64,000 bases of DNA from Treponema sp. (GTDB taxonomy: Bacteria > Spirochaetota > Spirochaetia > Treponematales > Treponemataceae). The translations under genes and the position numbers were made by a program. Shown here one piece after another: positions 24,612 through 33,515 of the stretch. Location: NCBI GenBank assembly GCA_014803985.1, contig JAAVAO010000051.1:62001-126000 (forward strand), given 5' to 3'. Each line of letters begins with the position of its first letter. The first letter of the stretch is position 1. Under the pieces are notes generated by a model. The model had not been told where the DNA came from and ran no database searches. It saw only the letters and a program-made list of their open reading frames with translations.

Positions 24612-26735
24612 TTATTCATAGTCATAGTTGTCAGAGTATTCACCCCAAATCTCAAGGAATGTTTCTCGTTCATCTTTCTCGATGCCATTTATAGTTATGA
24701 AATCAGGAAGTCGCACTTTTATAAGAAGACGTGTATGGCAATCCCAATAAGAACGTGTTGCAGTTTCAGGAATTTTACTTCTTAGTTCAGTCACATTTCT
24801 TTCATGCACAGAATAAAAACTTTCTGAAAGCAGTGTTTCCTCGTTTTCAGATTCGAGCCATTTCCATTCTTCATCATAATATTCATACCACCAACTACAA
24901 TCCGTATAAAAATTCACCTTTCCGCTCGAATCCTTTTCAATTGCACTGTCCAGCACTCCGCTTGAGAACATTTTTGCGCAGTCGATTTTTACAATATAAT
25001 TGCTGCCATTTGTCGGCCATTTTTCCAGTTCAAATATGTCGGTATCTGGCACATAGAAAATTCTGCCGTTTTCCAATGCGTCTTTGAATGCTTTTGCTGC
25101 TTCGTAGAATATCTTGTATTCAGTAAGTACATCTTTTACTGCTGATGGATATATATCGCTTTCATAAGTAATATAATCGTAAGATGCTATTACCATATTT
25201 ACTGCGTCAATGAAAGATTGCTTTGAGTCTGCAAGTCTTTGGGCATTTTGTGTTGTTAAAAGTTTTTTTCCTGATTGGACGGCAGTTATAAAGTCATCAA
25301 TATTCATATCGCTTGAGATAGTTGAAGCGTTGAACGTCCAATCGAATGCGGAAATATACTCAAAAATGCCCTTTGTAATTCCCATCGCTGCAATAACCAC
25401 ATCAAGTTCTGCTTTTCCCACTCGAATATCAGACGTGCCAAAAAAATCTTCAATTTCAAGCGCATCTATGAGAACGGCAGGAAGCAGAACAGAAGCTTGA
25501 TTCATATCCTTTGAGATTTCAACCACTTCATTATAGGTGCTTTTAAGAATGTCCACCAATTTGTTTAATGCGTCATTTAATCCGTTTTTATTTGCGTTGG
25601 CAACTGTTTTTGCAAAATCACCTTCTTCTATGGATTTTCCCATCCATTCTCCTTTGATAAGGTCATTCAAGGTTGTTGGATAATATTTAAATCCACATGT
25701 ATCTCTCATAAATTTTACTGTTTCAGAATCTGTTCTTATGGTGAGGGCGAGTTTTGCAAGCGCATAATACATTTTTGTGGTGTCATTTTTTTCACTGTCG
25801 TACGCTTGCTTGATTTTTTCAATGCCTTCGTCTAGTTTTAAGTCTGCAAAATAATCAACTGCATCGTTAATCAATTCTACATATTTTTTCGTTGATGGTT
25901 TTACAGTGATAGAAAGTGTGCCTGATACTGGAATGCCATTGTATGTGAATGAAACGGTTTCAGTTCCTTCCTTTGTTGTTGAAAAGCCTGTAAGTTTTAT
26001 GTTTTCGTTTGAAAGAGGAATTGTGCTTGTTGAATCATCACTATAGATGACTTCAACGGAAAGACCTGTAAAGTCAAATGAATCGCCAACTTCATAATCT
26101 TTCTTTACATTGCTGCCTTGTTTTAGCGTTGCACTTGTGATTGAAAGAGGCTTAACGTTAGGCGGTAGTTTTACATCATTTCCCGATACAGTTACTTTGA
26201 TAGTTTCATCGATTTCTTTTATCGTTGTCTTGCCTGAAATAGTCAAAACGATTGATGCCGTGGATGTGAGCGTTTGAATTTTTCCACCGGAAATAGCAAC
26301 ATTTTCTGCTTCTGCCGTAACTTCAAGCGAAACGATTGTTACCGTTTCTCCTGATTCAATCTTTGCATTACTTGTTTTCACTGTGATAGAAGTAATTGAT
26401 GAATTGCCGCTAATTGTGAGGCGGATTGGCTTTTCTGCGACTGCCTCTCTCGACGTGCTGTTTCCTGCAATAACGATATTTGCATTTGTTACATCTATCA
26501 ATGTTGTGTTAGCGTTTACCGTGATCGTGTGTCCGTTAAAGTCCGCGTTTTTTAAAGTTACCGTTTTGTTGATCGTTACATCTTCAGAAACGACTTCGTT
26601 TTTTAAATCAACTGTTCCGCCTGCATCGATTTGCTTTTGAATAGTAATTTCTTCCGTGTCAGGATTATCATTACAACCAACTAATGGCAGCAAAAAAATT
26701 GCCGCCAAACATACAGCCTTGAAAATTTTCTTCAT
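24612..26735 (-). CDS. Surface lipoprotein with beta-helix-like and Ig-like domains
   Basis: A 707-residue lipoprotein with lipobox LLPLVGC (Cys at ~21). Residues ~30-195 are short Val/Thr/Ile repeats (GGTVDLKNEVVSEDVTINKT) that read like a right-handed beta helix. Residues ~198-285 form a bacterial Ig-like domain with the turn VIYSDDSTSTIPLS. The rest is largely helical and unfamiliar. The same Ig-like theme recurs in the MACPF lipoproteins at 58.6-63.7 kb. GGAGG lies 5 bases before ATG 26735; an ATG at 26747 precedes it. Transcription starts from a promoter with a C10 spacer (26808-26839), so phase variation is expected. Confidence 0.78.
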   Translation of the reverse strand: MKKIFKAVCLAAIFLLPLVGCNDNPDTEEITIQKQIDAGGTVDLKNEVVSEDVTINKTVTLKNADFNGHTITVNANTTLIDVTNANIVIAGNSTSREAVAEKPIRLTISGNSSITSITVKTSNAKIESGETVTIVSLEVTAEAENVAISGGKIQTLTSTASIVLTISGKTTIKEIDETIKVTVSGNDVKLPPNVKPLSITSATLKQGSNVKKDYEVGDSFDFTGLSVEVIYSDDSTSTIPLSNENIKLTGFSTTKEGTETVSFTYNGIPVSGTLSITVKPSTKKYVELINDAVDYFADLKLDEGIEKIKQAYDSEKNDTTKMYYALAKLALTIRTDSETVKFMRDTCGFKYYPTTLNDLIKGEWMGKSIEEGDFAKTVANANKNGLNDALNKLVDILKSTYNEVVEISKDMNQASVLLPAVLIDALEIEDFFGTSDIRVGKAELDVVIAAMGITKGIFEYISAFDWTFNASTISSDMNIDDFITAVQSGKKLLTTQNAQRLADSKQSFIDAVNMVIASYDYITYESDIYPSAVKDVLTEYKIFYEAAKAFKDALENGRIFYVPDTDIFELEKWPTNGSNYIVKIDCAKMFSSGVLDSAIEKDSSGKVNFYTDCSWWYEYYDEEWKWLESENEETLLSESFYSVHERNVTELRSKIPETATRSYWDCHTRLLIKVRLPDFITINGIEKDERETFLEIWGEYSDNYDYE

Positions 26736-26807
26736 GGCATCCTCCATTTAGTAGGGCAAAGGGATTTATACTGTATTTTTCTCTTTTGCCCAAAGAATAA
26801 CAGGAAG

Positions 26808-26839
26808 ATTGTATCACAAATGGGGGGGGGGTATGTCAA
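26808..26839 (-). promoter_or_regulatory. Promoter with a C10 tract between -35 and -10 (phase-variable candidate)
   Basis: On the minus strand: TTGACA (26839-26834), a 20-base spacer containing ten consecutive C (26831-26822), and an extended -10 TGATACAAT (TACAAT at 26813-26808). The current spacer is longer than the optimum of 17, so loss of three C would give ideal spacing. The -10 lies about 72 bases before the lipoprotein ATG. Homopolymer slippage in a promoter spacer is a known phase-variation switch in other bacteria. Confidence 0.75.
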
Positions 26840-26960
26840 TATGAAAGAAGCGTTTTTTTGCAAAATAGTTAGTTTTTTTGAGTTATTATTTGGGATGCGG
26901 GCGAAAATGCGAGCAGTGCGAGCGTCGAGAATGTAATGATATATACTATAATGATGATAA

Positions 26961-26989
26961 TTGTATTTCTTTTTTGAAAATGGTATAGT
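26961..26989 (+). promoter_or_regulatory. Promoter for the ECF/trk operon
   Basis: TTGTAT at 26961-26966, a 17-base spacer and TATAGT at 26984-26989. A short leader of about 20 bases follows, with AAGGAG before ATG 27016 and no room for a riboswitch. Confidence 0.7.
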
Positions 26990-27015
26990 GTATGCGTTGA
27001 TTAAGGAGAAATATA

Positions 27016-27642
27016 ATGGAAGTAACATCTTCGGTGGTGAGTTCAAAAAATAAACAACTGGCTATTACTGGAGCGTTTAGTGCGCTTATTATACTTATGG
27101 GGATTCCAGGACTGCATTTGGGATATATTTCAATAAGCCCTGTTATTGCGTTTACAATTATGCATATTCCTGTTTTGCTTGCGGCATTTCTTGCGGGGCT
27201 TCCAGGCGGGCTTGTTACGGGGCTTGTGTTTGGCTTGACAAGTCTTGTGAATGCGGCTTCAAGTCCAACGGGAGTGCTTGATCCTTTTTTTGTGAATCCG
27301 TTGTGTTCTGTTGTGCCGCGAATGTTGTTTGGCACGGTTGCATGGGCTTTATTCAGCGTGCTAAACCTTATTCCAAAAATGCCAAAAATAGTGACTGCGG
27401 CAATTACCGCTTTTTTGGCAACGCTTTGTCATACTGTTCTTGTGATTGGTTCAATGTATTTATTTTTGAATGCAAAAATGCTTGCTGCTATGGATGGAAA
27501 GGGATTTGCAGTTTTGCTGGGGGTATTGATTCCTGGTGCAACTATGGAGGCTATCGCCGCGGTGATTGTTTGTACTGCAGTTGTGGGTACGATTTTTGTT
27601 TCGTCAAAGCGCAAGCCAAAGATTTTTTCTGAAAAGGATTGA
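27016..27642 (+). CDS. ECF transporter substrate-binding (S) component
   Basis: A 208-residue integral membrane protein with six hydrophobic helices, Gly-rich loops and few charges, as in S components of energy-coupling-factor vitamin transporters. The helix GAFSALIILMGIPGLHLGYI and the LLAAFLAGLPGGLVTGLVFG stretch, with its Ala/Gly contact surface for the T component, are family features. The substrate cannot be read from sequence. EcfA and EcfT are not nearby, so it probably uses a shared module. It starts the operon containing trkA and trkH; trkA begins 2 bases after its stop. Confidence 0.8.
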   Translation: MEVTSSVVSSKNKQLAITGAFSALIILMGIPGLHLGYISISPVIAFTIMHIPVLLAAFLAGLPGGLVTGLVFGLTSLVNAASSPTGVLDPFFVNPLCSVVPRMLFGTVAWALFSVLNLIPKMPKIVTAAITAFLATLCHTVLVIGSMYLFLNAKMLAAMDGKGFAVLLGVLIPGATMEAIAAVIVCTAVVGTIFVSSKRKPKIFSEKD

Positions 27643-27643
27643 A

Positions 27644-29086
27644 ATGAAAATTGTAATTATTGGAGCGGGATTTACAGGGGTTCAACTTGCCAAGCTTCTC
27701 GTGAATGAAAAGAACGATGTAACTTTAATAGACAACGATGAAGAGGTTATGCGCCATGTTTCAAATCGTCTTGATTGCAATGTGGTAATAAACGATGGAA
27801 ACAATATAAAGGTGCTTGAGGATGCAGGCATTGCAAAGGCGGATGCACTTGTTTGTTTGACGGGAAGCGATGAAGTCAATATGATAACATGTTCCCTGGT
27901 GGATTCTGTTTATCCTGATGTTTTGAAAATTGCGCGCGTGAGAAACTATGCATACTATGTGAATACTGCTTCTGCTCAGCAGGCACACGCAAACACATTC
28001 TCTGGAGATCATCGTCCGCTGTATGGAATTGATTATATGGTTCATCCTGATGTTGAAGCGGCGGAAACGATTGTTGAGGCGGTGGAAACTGGTGCTATCA
28101 GCAATGTTGTGGGCTTTGATAATTCCGTAATGCAAATTTCAAGAATTACGGTGGCGGAGGGAAGTGCTTTTGCCAATCACAAGTTGATGGAAATGCGTTC
28201 TCTTTGTTCTGTGCCACTTCTCATTACATATGTTGAAATTGATGGAAAAACGAGTCTTCCGAGCGGACAAACGCTTATGTCGCCAGGATGCACGCTTGGC
28301 GTTCTTAGTGCAAAAAGCGATGTTGCGAAAATACTTGAGTTATGCGGTTCAAAACAAACGGATTTGAAAAAAATTGTGATTATTGGGGCGGGAAGAATAG
28401 GTACGCTTGTTGCGGAAAAGATAATCAAGCCAAAAAAAACGTCTTTTATCAAAATGTTTACAGAGCGACAAAAAAAATCTTTGCAAAAAATCGTGATGAT
28501 TGATTCTGACGAGCAACTTGCAAATCAAGCGGCGAAAAATTTCCCTGATATTTCAGTTTTTCGAGGGGATGCGTCCGATGAAAGTTTCTTGCAGGAGGAG
28601 GGAATCACTTCCTTTGATCTTGCAATTTGCGTTACGCATAATCATGGAATGAATATGGTTTTGGCGGCGTATCTTGAATCGCTTGGAGTGAAACAGTCTA
28701 TCGGTCTTGTGACGAGTACAGCATTTGCTACAATTGCGCAAAAACTGGGAGTTGACGTTGCCGTTGCCCTGCGCGATGTTGTTGTTGATTCTATTATGAG
28801 CCATTTGAGGGGAAATTCTGTGAAGGAAGTTCATACGGTGTCAAACGGCGATCTTGAGATAATAGAATGTGTTTTGCCGTCGGAAAGCAAGGCAAGCGGT
28901 AAAAAGGTGAAGGAGCTTTCTGCGCCAGGAAAATATTTGGTTTTGCTTGACAAGCATCCTGATGCCGATGAATACGAAATTGCAAACGGTGAAACGGTTG
29001 TTTCAACGGGAGACCATCTTGTGCTTATTGCTTTGGCAGAGGAAAGCCGTGGTATTCTTGAATTTTTTGGGAACAGTGAAGAGTAA
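27644..29086 (+). CDS. trkA: Trk potassium uptake regulatory NAD-binding protein TrkA
   Basis: A 480-residue protein made of two tandem RCK units. Each has a Rossmann fold (KIVIIGAGFTGVQLAKLL at the N-terminus and KIVIIGAGRIGTLVAEKI near residue 246) followed by a TrkA-C domain (~140-220 and ~400-475). It binds NAD(H)/ATP on the inner face and gates TrkH. The start at 27644 (MKIVIIGAG) has AAGGA overlapping the end of the previous gene. It is immediately followed by trkH. Confidence 0.95.
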   Translation: MKIVIIGAGFTGVQLAKLLVNEKNDVTLIDNDEEVMRHVSNRLDCNVVINDGNNIKVLEDAGIAKADALVCLTGSDEVNMITCSLVDSVYPDVLKIARVRNYAYYVNTASAQQAHANTFSGDHRPLYGIDYMVHPDVEAAETIVEAVETGAISNVVGFDNSVMQISRITVAEGSAFANHKLMEMRSLCSVPLLITYVEIDGKTSLPSGQTLMSPGCTLGVLSAKSDVAKILELCGSKQTDLKKIVIIGAGRIGTLVAEKIIKPKKTSFIKMFTERQKKSLQKIVMIDSDEQLANQAAKNFPDISVFRGDASDESFLQEEGITSFDLAICVTHNHGMNMVLAAYLESLGVKQSIGLVTSTAFATIAQKLGVDVAVALRDVVVDSIMSHLRGNSVKEVHTVSNGDLEIIECVLPSESKASGKKVKELSAPGKYLVLLDKHPDADEYEIANGETVVSTGDHLVLIALAEESRGILEFFGNSEE

Positions 29087-29091
29087 GAAAA

Positions 29092-30540
29092 ATGGCGGAA
29101 CTAGTAAATCTTTTGCAAATAATTTCAGTTCTTCTTGCGATTGTCGGGGCGACTTGCATTGTTCCGTTGATTACTGCGATTTATTGCGGTGAAAGCTACG
29201 TGTTTCTTTCATTTTTAGTGCCTATGTTCGCAAGCATTCTGTTTTTTGTCATTGTGAGGGCATTCACCCGCAAAAGAAAAATCGTTCTTTCAAATAAATC
29301 AACGTTTTTGACGGTTGCTGCCGCTTGGATTTTTACAAGCCTTTTTGGAGCGATTCCGCTGTATGCGAGTGGTTGCATTCCATCGTTTACCGATGCAGTT
29401 TTTGAAAGTGTTTCAGGTTTTTCCACAACGGGCGCGACAATTCTTTCGGATGTGGAATCTTTGCCACGGAGTATGAACCTTTGGAGATGTATGATGCATT
29501 GGCTTGGCGGAATGGGGATTGTCGCTTTAACTGTTGCATTGCTGCCTCTTTTGGGGGTTGGCGGATTTCAGTTGATAAAGGCTGAAACGACAGGTCCTGA
29601 AAAAAGCAAGGTTACTGCGAAAATCACGACAACGGCGAAAATTCTGTGGCTTATATATATGATTTTGACTGTTGTGCAAACAGTTTTGCTTTTGATTTTT
29701 GGAATGGATTTTATAGACGCGCTTTCACATTCGTTTGCAACTTTGGGAACAGGTGGTTTTTCCACAAGAAATGCGAGCATTGGAAGTTATAACTCTGTTC
29801 CCATTGATATAATATGTACGCTCTTTATGTTTCTTGGAGGAGTAAACTTTTCCCTGTTTTTCTATGCCGTTACGCGCAAATTCGATGAAATAAGATACAA
29901 CTCTGAATTCAAGAGTTATATTTTTATTGTTTTTGTGTGTATTATTGCAATTGCCTTGTGTATTCGCCCGTGCTACGCTTCTTTTGCAAGTTCACTTCGC
30001 TTTTCCGCGTTTCAGACGTTGTCAATAATCACAACAACTGGTTTTGGAACGGCGGATTATACTCTTTGGCCGAGTAGCGCACAGTTTTTTATATTCCTGT
30101 TGTTTTTTATAGGCGGATGCTCTGGTTCAACGGGGGGCGGAATAAAGGTTATTCGATGGGTTATTCTTTTTAAACAAGTCAACAACGAAACAAAGCGAAT
30201 GCTTCATCCGCATGGAATTTTTAGCATTCGCTTGAATGGTCGCCCTGGTCGTACGGACATCATTTTTAATGTCAGTTCGTTTTTAGCGGCGTATCTTTTG
30301 CTTGTTTTTGTCAGCACATTTTTGGGATGTCTTGCCAATCTTGATGTTCAAACGGCATTTACTGGTGCACTCGCTATGGTCGGAAATGTGGGGCCTGCCT
30401 TTGGGTCGTTGGGGCCGTCATTTAACTATGGATTTCTTCCGGGTTTTCTAAAGTGGTGGTATTGCTTTGCGATGCTGGCAGGTCGTTTGGAACTTTATAC
30501 AATGATCATTTACTTTTTGCCTTCATATTGGAAAAAATAA
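29092..30540 (+). CDS. trkH: Trk-type potassium channel protein TrkH
   Basis: A 482-residue membrane protein with the fourfold M1-P-M2 layout. Selectivity-filter-like segments are visible: SGFSTTGATIL (~105), LGTGGFSTRNASI (~218), TTTGFGTADY (~315) and MVGNVGPAFG (~430), each with the key Gly. It forms the potassium-conducting pore, gated by TrkA. It follows trkA by 5 bases in the same operon. Length and topology are normal for TrkH/KtrB. Confidence 0.94.
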   Translation: MAELVNLLQIISVLLAIVGATCIVPLITAIYCGESYVFLSFLVPMFASILFFVIVRAFTRKRKIVLSNKSTFLTVAAAWIFTSLFGAIPLYASGCIPSFTDAVFESVSGFSTTGATILSDVESLPRSMNLWRCMMHWLGGMGIVALTVALLPLLGVGGFQLIKAETTGPEKSKVTAKITTTAKILWLIYMILTVVQTVLLLIFGMDFIDALSHSFATLGTGGFSTRNASIGSYNSVPIDIICTLFMFLGGVNFSLFFYAVTRKFDEIRYNSEFKSYIFIVFVCIIAIALCIRPCYASFASSLRFSAFQTLSIITTTGFGTADYTLWPSSAQFFIFLLFFIGGCSGSTGGGIKVIRWVILFKQVNNETKRMLHPHGIFSIRLNGRPGRTDIIFNVSSFLAAYLLLVFVSTFLGCLANLDVQTAFTGALAMVGNVGPAFGSLGPSFNYGFLPGFLKWWYCFAMLAGRLELYTMIIYFLPSYWKK

Positions 30541-30622
30541 TATCCCATACGGTGCGTTTTTCAATGAGACAGACAATAAAATATGGGGCAGTGCTTGTTT
30601 TGCGCAAAAATCTGTAGTGGAT

Positions 30623-31801
30623 TTAAACACAACTACGGGAAATTATTCCGCCTCCGATAATTGCGCCGTCTTTGTAAAGAACTGCAGATTGTCCTGGAGC
30701 GACTGCGCGTTGTTCTTCCTCAAAAATTATTTTCCACGGAGTGCCATTAAACGTTTCTCCGCTCTTCGCTTCGTATTTTTCCACCCTGCATTTTACTGGA
30801 CGACTTGCAAGCCGTATTTTTACCAGCGTTTCAATGCTTTCTTTTGGCTCTACATTTCCCGCCCATATAAAATCATCGGCAATGAGCGAGGGGGAATTTA
30901 ACGCGTTGTTCGGGGCTAAAACGACAACATTGTTTTTGGCGTCGATTGAATGCACATAGACTGGATAGTTTACTGCAACTCCGAGACCGCGCCTTTGTCC
31001 GATTGTATAATGCTCTATTCCACGATGACGACCGAGAATATGTCCGTCAAGATCAATGATGTCGCCGGGGGTTGAGGGTTTGTCTGAAAAAAGAGCGTCA
31101 AAATATTCTTCTCCGATGAAATCCTGGCTTTCCTTGCGCTTTGCCGCATCAAGATGCGCCTTTTCTGCAATTTCAAACACTTCAGATTTATTGTATGTCG
31201 CAAGTGGAAATCTCACTTTTTCCAAAATTTCACTTGGCACGCGATACAAAAAATAGGTTTGATCTTTAGAAACATCAGTTGCAGCGGAAATCATAAACGG
31301 TCGCTTTTCAGTTCCGAATATGCCTTCTGTTGGACGCACGATTTTAGCATAGTGTCCGGTGCAAAAGTAGTCATAGGAAATTCCGATGTTTTTTATTGCA
31401 TCTAGCATTGCACCAAATTTTATATAGCGATTACACATAATGCATGGATTTGGCGTGCGTCCGCTTCTATATTCAGCTTTAAAATAATCCAAAACATTTC
31501 GCTGGTATTGCTCTTTCACATCGACAACATAATATGCAATTCCATTTTGTTCACAGAATTTTTTACATTCAGCAATGTTTTCTTCTTCGCCCGGACCATA
31601 ACAAGATTCTTGCGCCACTTTTTTAGATGGGTTATTGTTTGGAGCAAGCGTTTTTCCGTCCCAAAGCGACATTGTAACTCCAATAACATGGCAACCTTTT
31701 TCCTTTAGCATAAGTGCAGTTAAAGTTGAATCAACTCCTCCAGACATTCCGACTAGAACAGTTTCTCCTGCGCGTGGCATTTCTTGTGTTATAAAGTCCA
31801 T
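30623..31801 (-). CDS. mnmA: tRNA 2-thiouridylase MnmA (variant active site)
   Basis: A 392-residue enzyme with PP-loop GMSGGVDSTL (residues 18-27) and first catalytic Cys in PNPCIMCNRYIKFGAM (~117). It would add sulfur to uridine 34 of Lys/Glu/Gln tRNAs using ATP. Oddly, the second catalytic Cys, which normally lies in an xICF(I/V) motif, is replaced: here the stretch reads KESQDFIGEEYF. An extra Cys-containing insert, SCYGPGEEENIAECKKFCEQ, lies near residue 50-70. This resembles an alternative MnmA subgroup. AAAGGAA precedes ATG 31801. Confidence 0.92.
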   Translation of the reverse strand: MDFITQEMPRAGETVLVGMSGGVDSTLTALMLKEKGCHVIGVTMSLWDGKTLAPNNNPSKKVAQESCYGPGEEENIAECKKFCEQNGIAYYVVDVKEQYQRNVLDYFKAEYRSGRTPNPCIMCNRYIKFGAMLDAIKNIGISYDYFCTGHYAKIVRPTEGIFGTEKRPFMISAATDVSKDQTYFLYRVPSEILEKVRFPLATYNKSEVFEIAEKAHLDAAKRKESQDFIGEEYFDALFSDKPSTPGDIIDLDGHILGRHRGIEHYTIGQRRGLGVAVNYPVYVHSIDAKNNVVVLAPNNALNSPSLIADDFIWAGNVEPKESIETLVKIRLASRPVKCRVEKYEAKSGETFNGTPWKIIFEEEQRAVAPGQSAVLYKDGAIIGGGIISRSCV

Positions 31802-31844
31802 AAAAATTCCTTTGTATGATTTATCATATATGTTTGCTTTGTAG

Positions 31845-33152
31845 TTATGACATTTGCAGTGCTTTTGTTTCTTTTATTGTGTTTGCAAAGCATTGCGTTG
31901 CGTCTATTCTTTTAAATTTTGGAGAAAAATTTGAAAGAAGATGAGGATTGTTTATTAAATCAATGAATTCATCAAATAAAAAGTTTGTGTCCAAAGGACC
32001 TGCACTTGCTTCTGGATGGAATTGCACGCTAAAGGCGGGAATGTCTGTGTAAGTTATTCCCTCGCATGTTCCATCATTTGCATTTACAAAACTTAAGACG
32101 GCATATTTGGGAAGACTTTCGTTGTTCACGGCGTATCCATGGTTTTGACTTGAAATATAAACGCGCCCCGTGAGCAGTTGCTTGACAGGTTGGTTTGCCC
32201 CTCGATGACCGTATTTGAGTTTTGATGTTTTTGCGCCTCGCGCAAGAGCGAGAAGTTGATGACCTAAGCAGATTCCAAAAATTGGTTTTTTAGACTCGCA
32301 TATTTTTTTGATTTCCTCAATGATTTTTATGTTGTCAGAAGGATCTCCAGGACCATTTGAAAGCATAATGCCATCGGGATTGAGATGTAAAATTTCGTTT
32401 GCGCTTGTGTCGCTTGGAACGGTTATAACGTCAACGCCGCGCTTTAAAAGTTCTCGGCGTATGTTTGCCTTTGCCCCAAAATCCCAAAGAACGACTTTTT
32501 TACCCTTCCCGTTTTTCATTGCTTCTTCAGGATCGTTTACTTTTAATCCGTCCTTTGTTACGGGAACTGCTCGATATTCTGCGCTTGTTTTGAATACAAC
32601 ATCTGCACTTTCTTCAATTTTTGATGCGTTCATTGACACCGCTTCTACTGCGCCAGTAATTTTATATGCGCGAATTTTTTCAAGAAGTTTTTCTTTTTCA
32701 GCGGGATTTTTCAAAGCATTAAAATATTCCTCTGCCTCTTTAGAATCTCCTGAAATTATCATTGCATTCATAACACCTGCTTCGCGGAGTGTTTTTGTCA
32801 AACACCTTGTGTCAATTCCGCATAGTCCGATAATTCCATTTGATTTCAAAAATTCTTCAAGGCAGCCCTCACTTCTAAAATTTGAGGGCATATCACACAA
32901 ATCTCGCACGATATAACCGCGCAAATGACTTTTTTCACTTTCAAAATCAGGGTGAATTAGTCCGTAGTTTCCAATCAACGGAAATGTTTGTGTTACAATT
33001 TGACCAAAATAACTGGGATCTGTGAGCGTTTCAAGATAGCCCGTCATTCCTGTTGTAAAAACAGCCTCTCCAATAACCACTCCAAAAGAGCCAAAACCAC
33101 ATCCTTCAAAAATCTGTCCATTAGCCAGGACAAGGCATGCCTTAGAATTCAT
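31845..33152 (-). CDS. carA: Carbamoyl-phosphate synthase small subunit
   Basis: A 435-residue glutamine amidotransferase subunit. The N-terminal domain starts ACLVLANGQIFEGCGFG. The class I GATase domain holds the nucleophile in FGICLGHQLLALARG (~302) and His/Glu in VQFHPEASAGP (~390). It releases ammonia from glutamine for carbamoyl phosphate in pyrimidine and arginine synthesis. It is about 50 residues longer than usual, partly from an insert near residues 165-215 (MNASKIEESADVVFKTSAEY). carB is not in the window. Its promoter is very close, predicting a leader of only about 4-5 bases. Confidence 0.94.
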   Translation of the reverse strand: MNSKACLVLANGQIFEGCGFGSFGVVIGEAVFTTGMTGYLETLTDPSYFGQIVTQTFPLIGNYGLIHPDFESEKSHLRGYIVRDLCDMPSNFRSEGCLEEFLKSNGIIGLCGIDTRCLTKTLREAGVMNAMIISGDSKEAEEYFNALKNPAEKEKLLEKIRAYKITGAVEAVSMNASKIEESADVVFKTSAEYRAVPVTKDGLKVNDPEEAMKNGKGKKVVLWDFGAKANIRRELLKRGVDVITVPSDTSANEILHLNPDGIMLSNGPGDPSDNIKIIEEIKKICESKKPIFGICLGHQLLALARGAKTSKLKYGHRGANQPVKQLLTGRVYISSQNHGYAVNNESLPKYAVLSFVNANDGTCEGITYTDIPAFSVQFHPEASAGPLDTNFLFDEFIDLINNPHLLSNFSPKFKRIDATQCFANTIKETKALQMS

Positions 33153-33163
33153 ACTAAAATGTT

Positions 33164-33192
33164 ATTATATAATTTTTTTAGGTTTATGACAA
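33164..33192 (-). promoter_or_regulatory. Promoter for carA (near-leaderless)
   Basis: On the minus strand: TTGTCA (33192-33187), a 17-base spacer and a perfect TATAAT (33169-33164). Only 11 bases separate the -10 box from ATG 33152, so the mRNA leader would be about 4-5 bases without a ribosome site. A hairpin array abuts the -35 box. Confidence 0.7.
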
Positions 33193-33365
33193 TCGGCGGA
33201 AGATACATTGGTTTTTCAGTTTTTATTCTTTTGACTTCCGGTCGCAGGGCTATGCCCTGCTTACCAGTTTTGTGTGCGAGTTTGCAAGGCAAACTCGGTA
33301 GCAATTCCGCAGGAATTGCGTATTTTGCTACCTCGCAATGCTCGGCTTTACGCAAAACTGGCTAG
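33193..33365. repeat. Hairpin chain, family 2, full-length single unit
   Basis: One complete unit: a GGAAG/CTTCC stem with the ACATTGGTTTTTCAG loop, then GCAGGGC/GCCCTGC, then an outer CCAGTTTTG/CAAAACTGG hairpin. Inside the outer hairpin are three payloads: CGAGTTTGC/GCAAACTCG, GGTAGCAATTCC/GGAATTGC closing on GCTACC, and the TACCTCGC..GCTCGGCTTTACG segment. The tandem units at 35325-35962 carry only one or other subset. Confidence 0.75.
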
Positions 33366-33403
33366 GGAATTGTATTTTTTTTGGAGAGAGGGTGCATAAA
33401 TGA

Positions 33404-33450
33404 GGGAGAAAGGGCAAGCGGAAACCCCTTTGGTTATCCTCTTTCCCTTT
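33404..33450 (-). repeat. Shared 47-base module, inverted copy of 19357-19402
   Basis: Read on the minus strand it matches 19357-19402 except at about three positions. The 19 kb copy has AACCG/CGGTT in the middle and GGGAAAG/CTTTCCC outside. It lies 3' of pheT and has no T tract. Confidence 0.65.
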
Positions 33451-33515
33451 CAATCCTTTTCTCTTTCCTGCCTATGTATTTGCTTTCAAAACTGGCTGGA
33501 AGAGATGATGATATG

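Noticed and set aside
26990-27015. Vitamin riboswitch for the ECF gene
   Set aside because: Only about 20 bases separate the predicted transcription start from the start codon.
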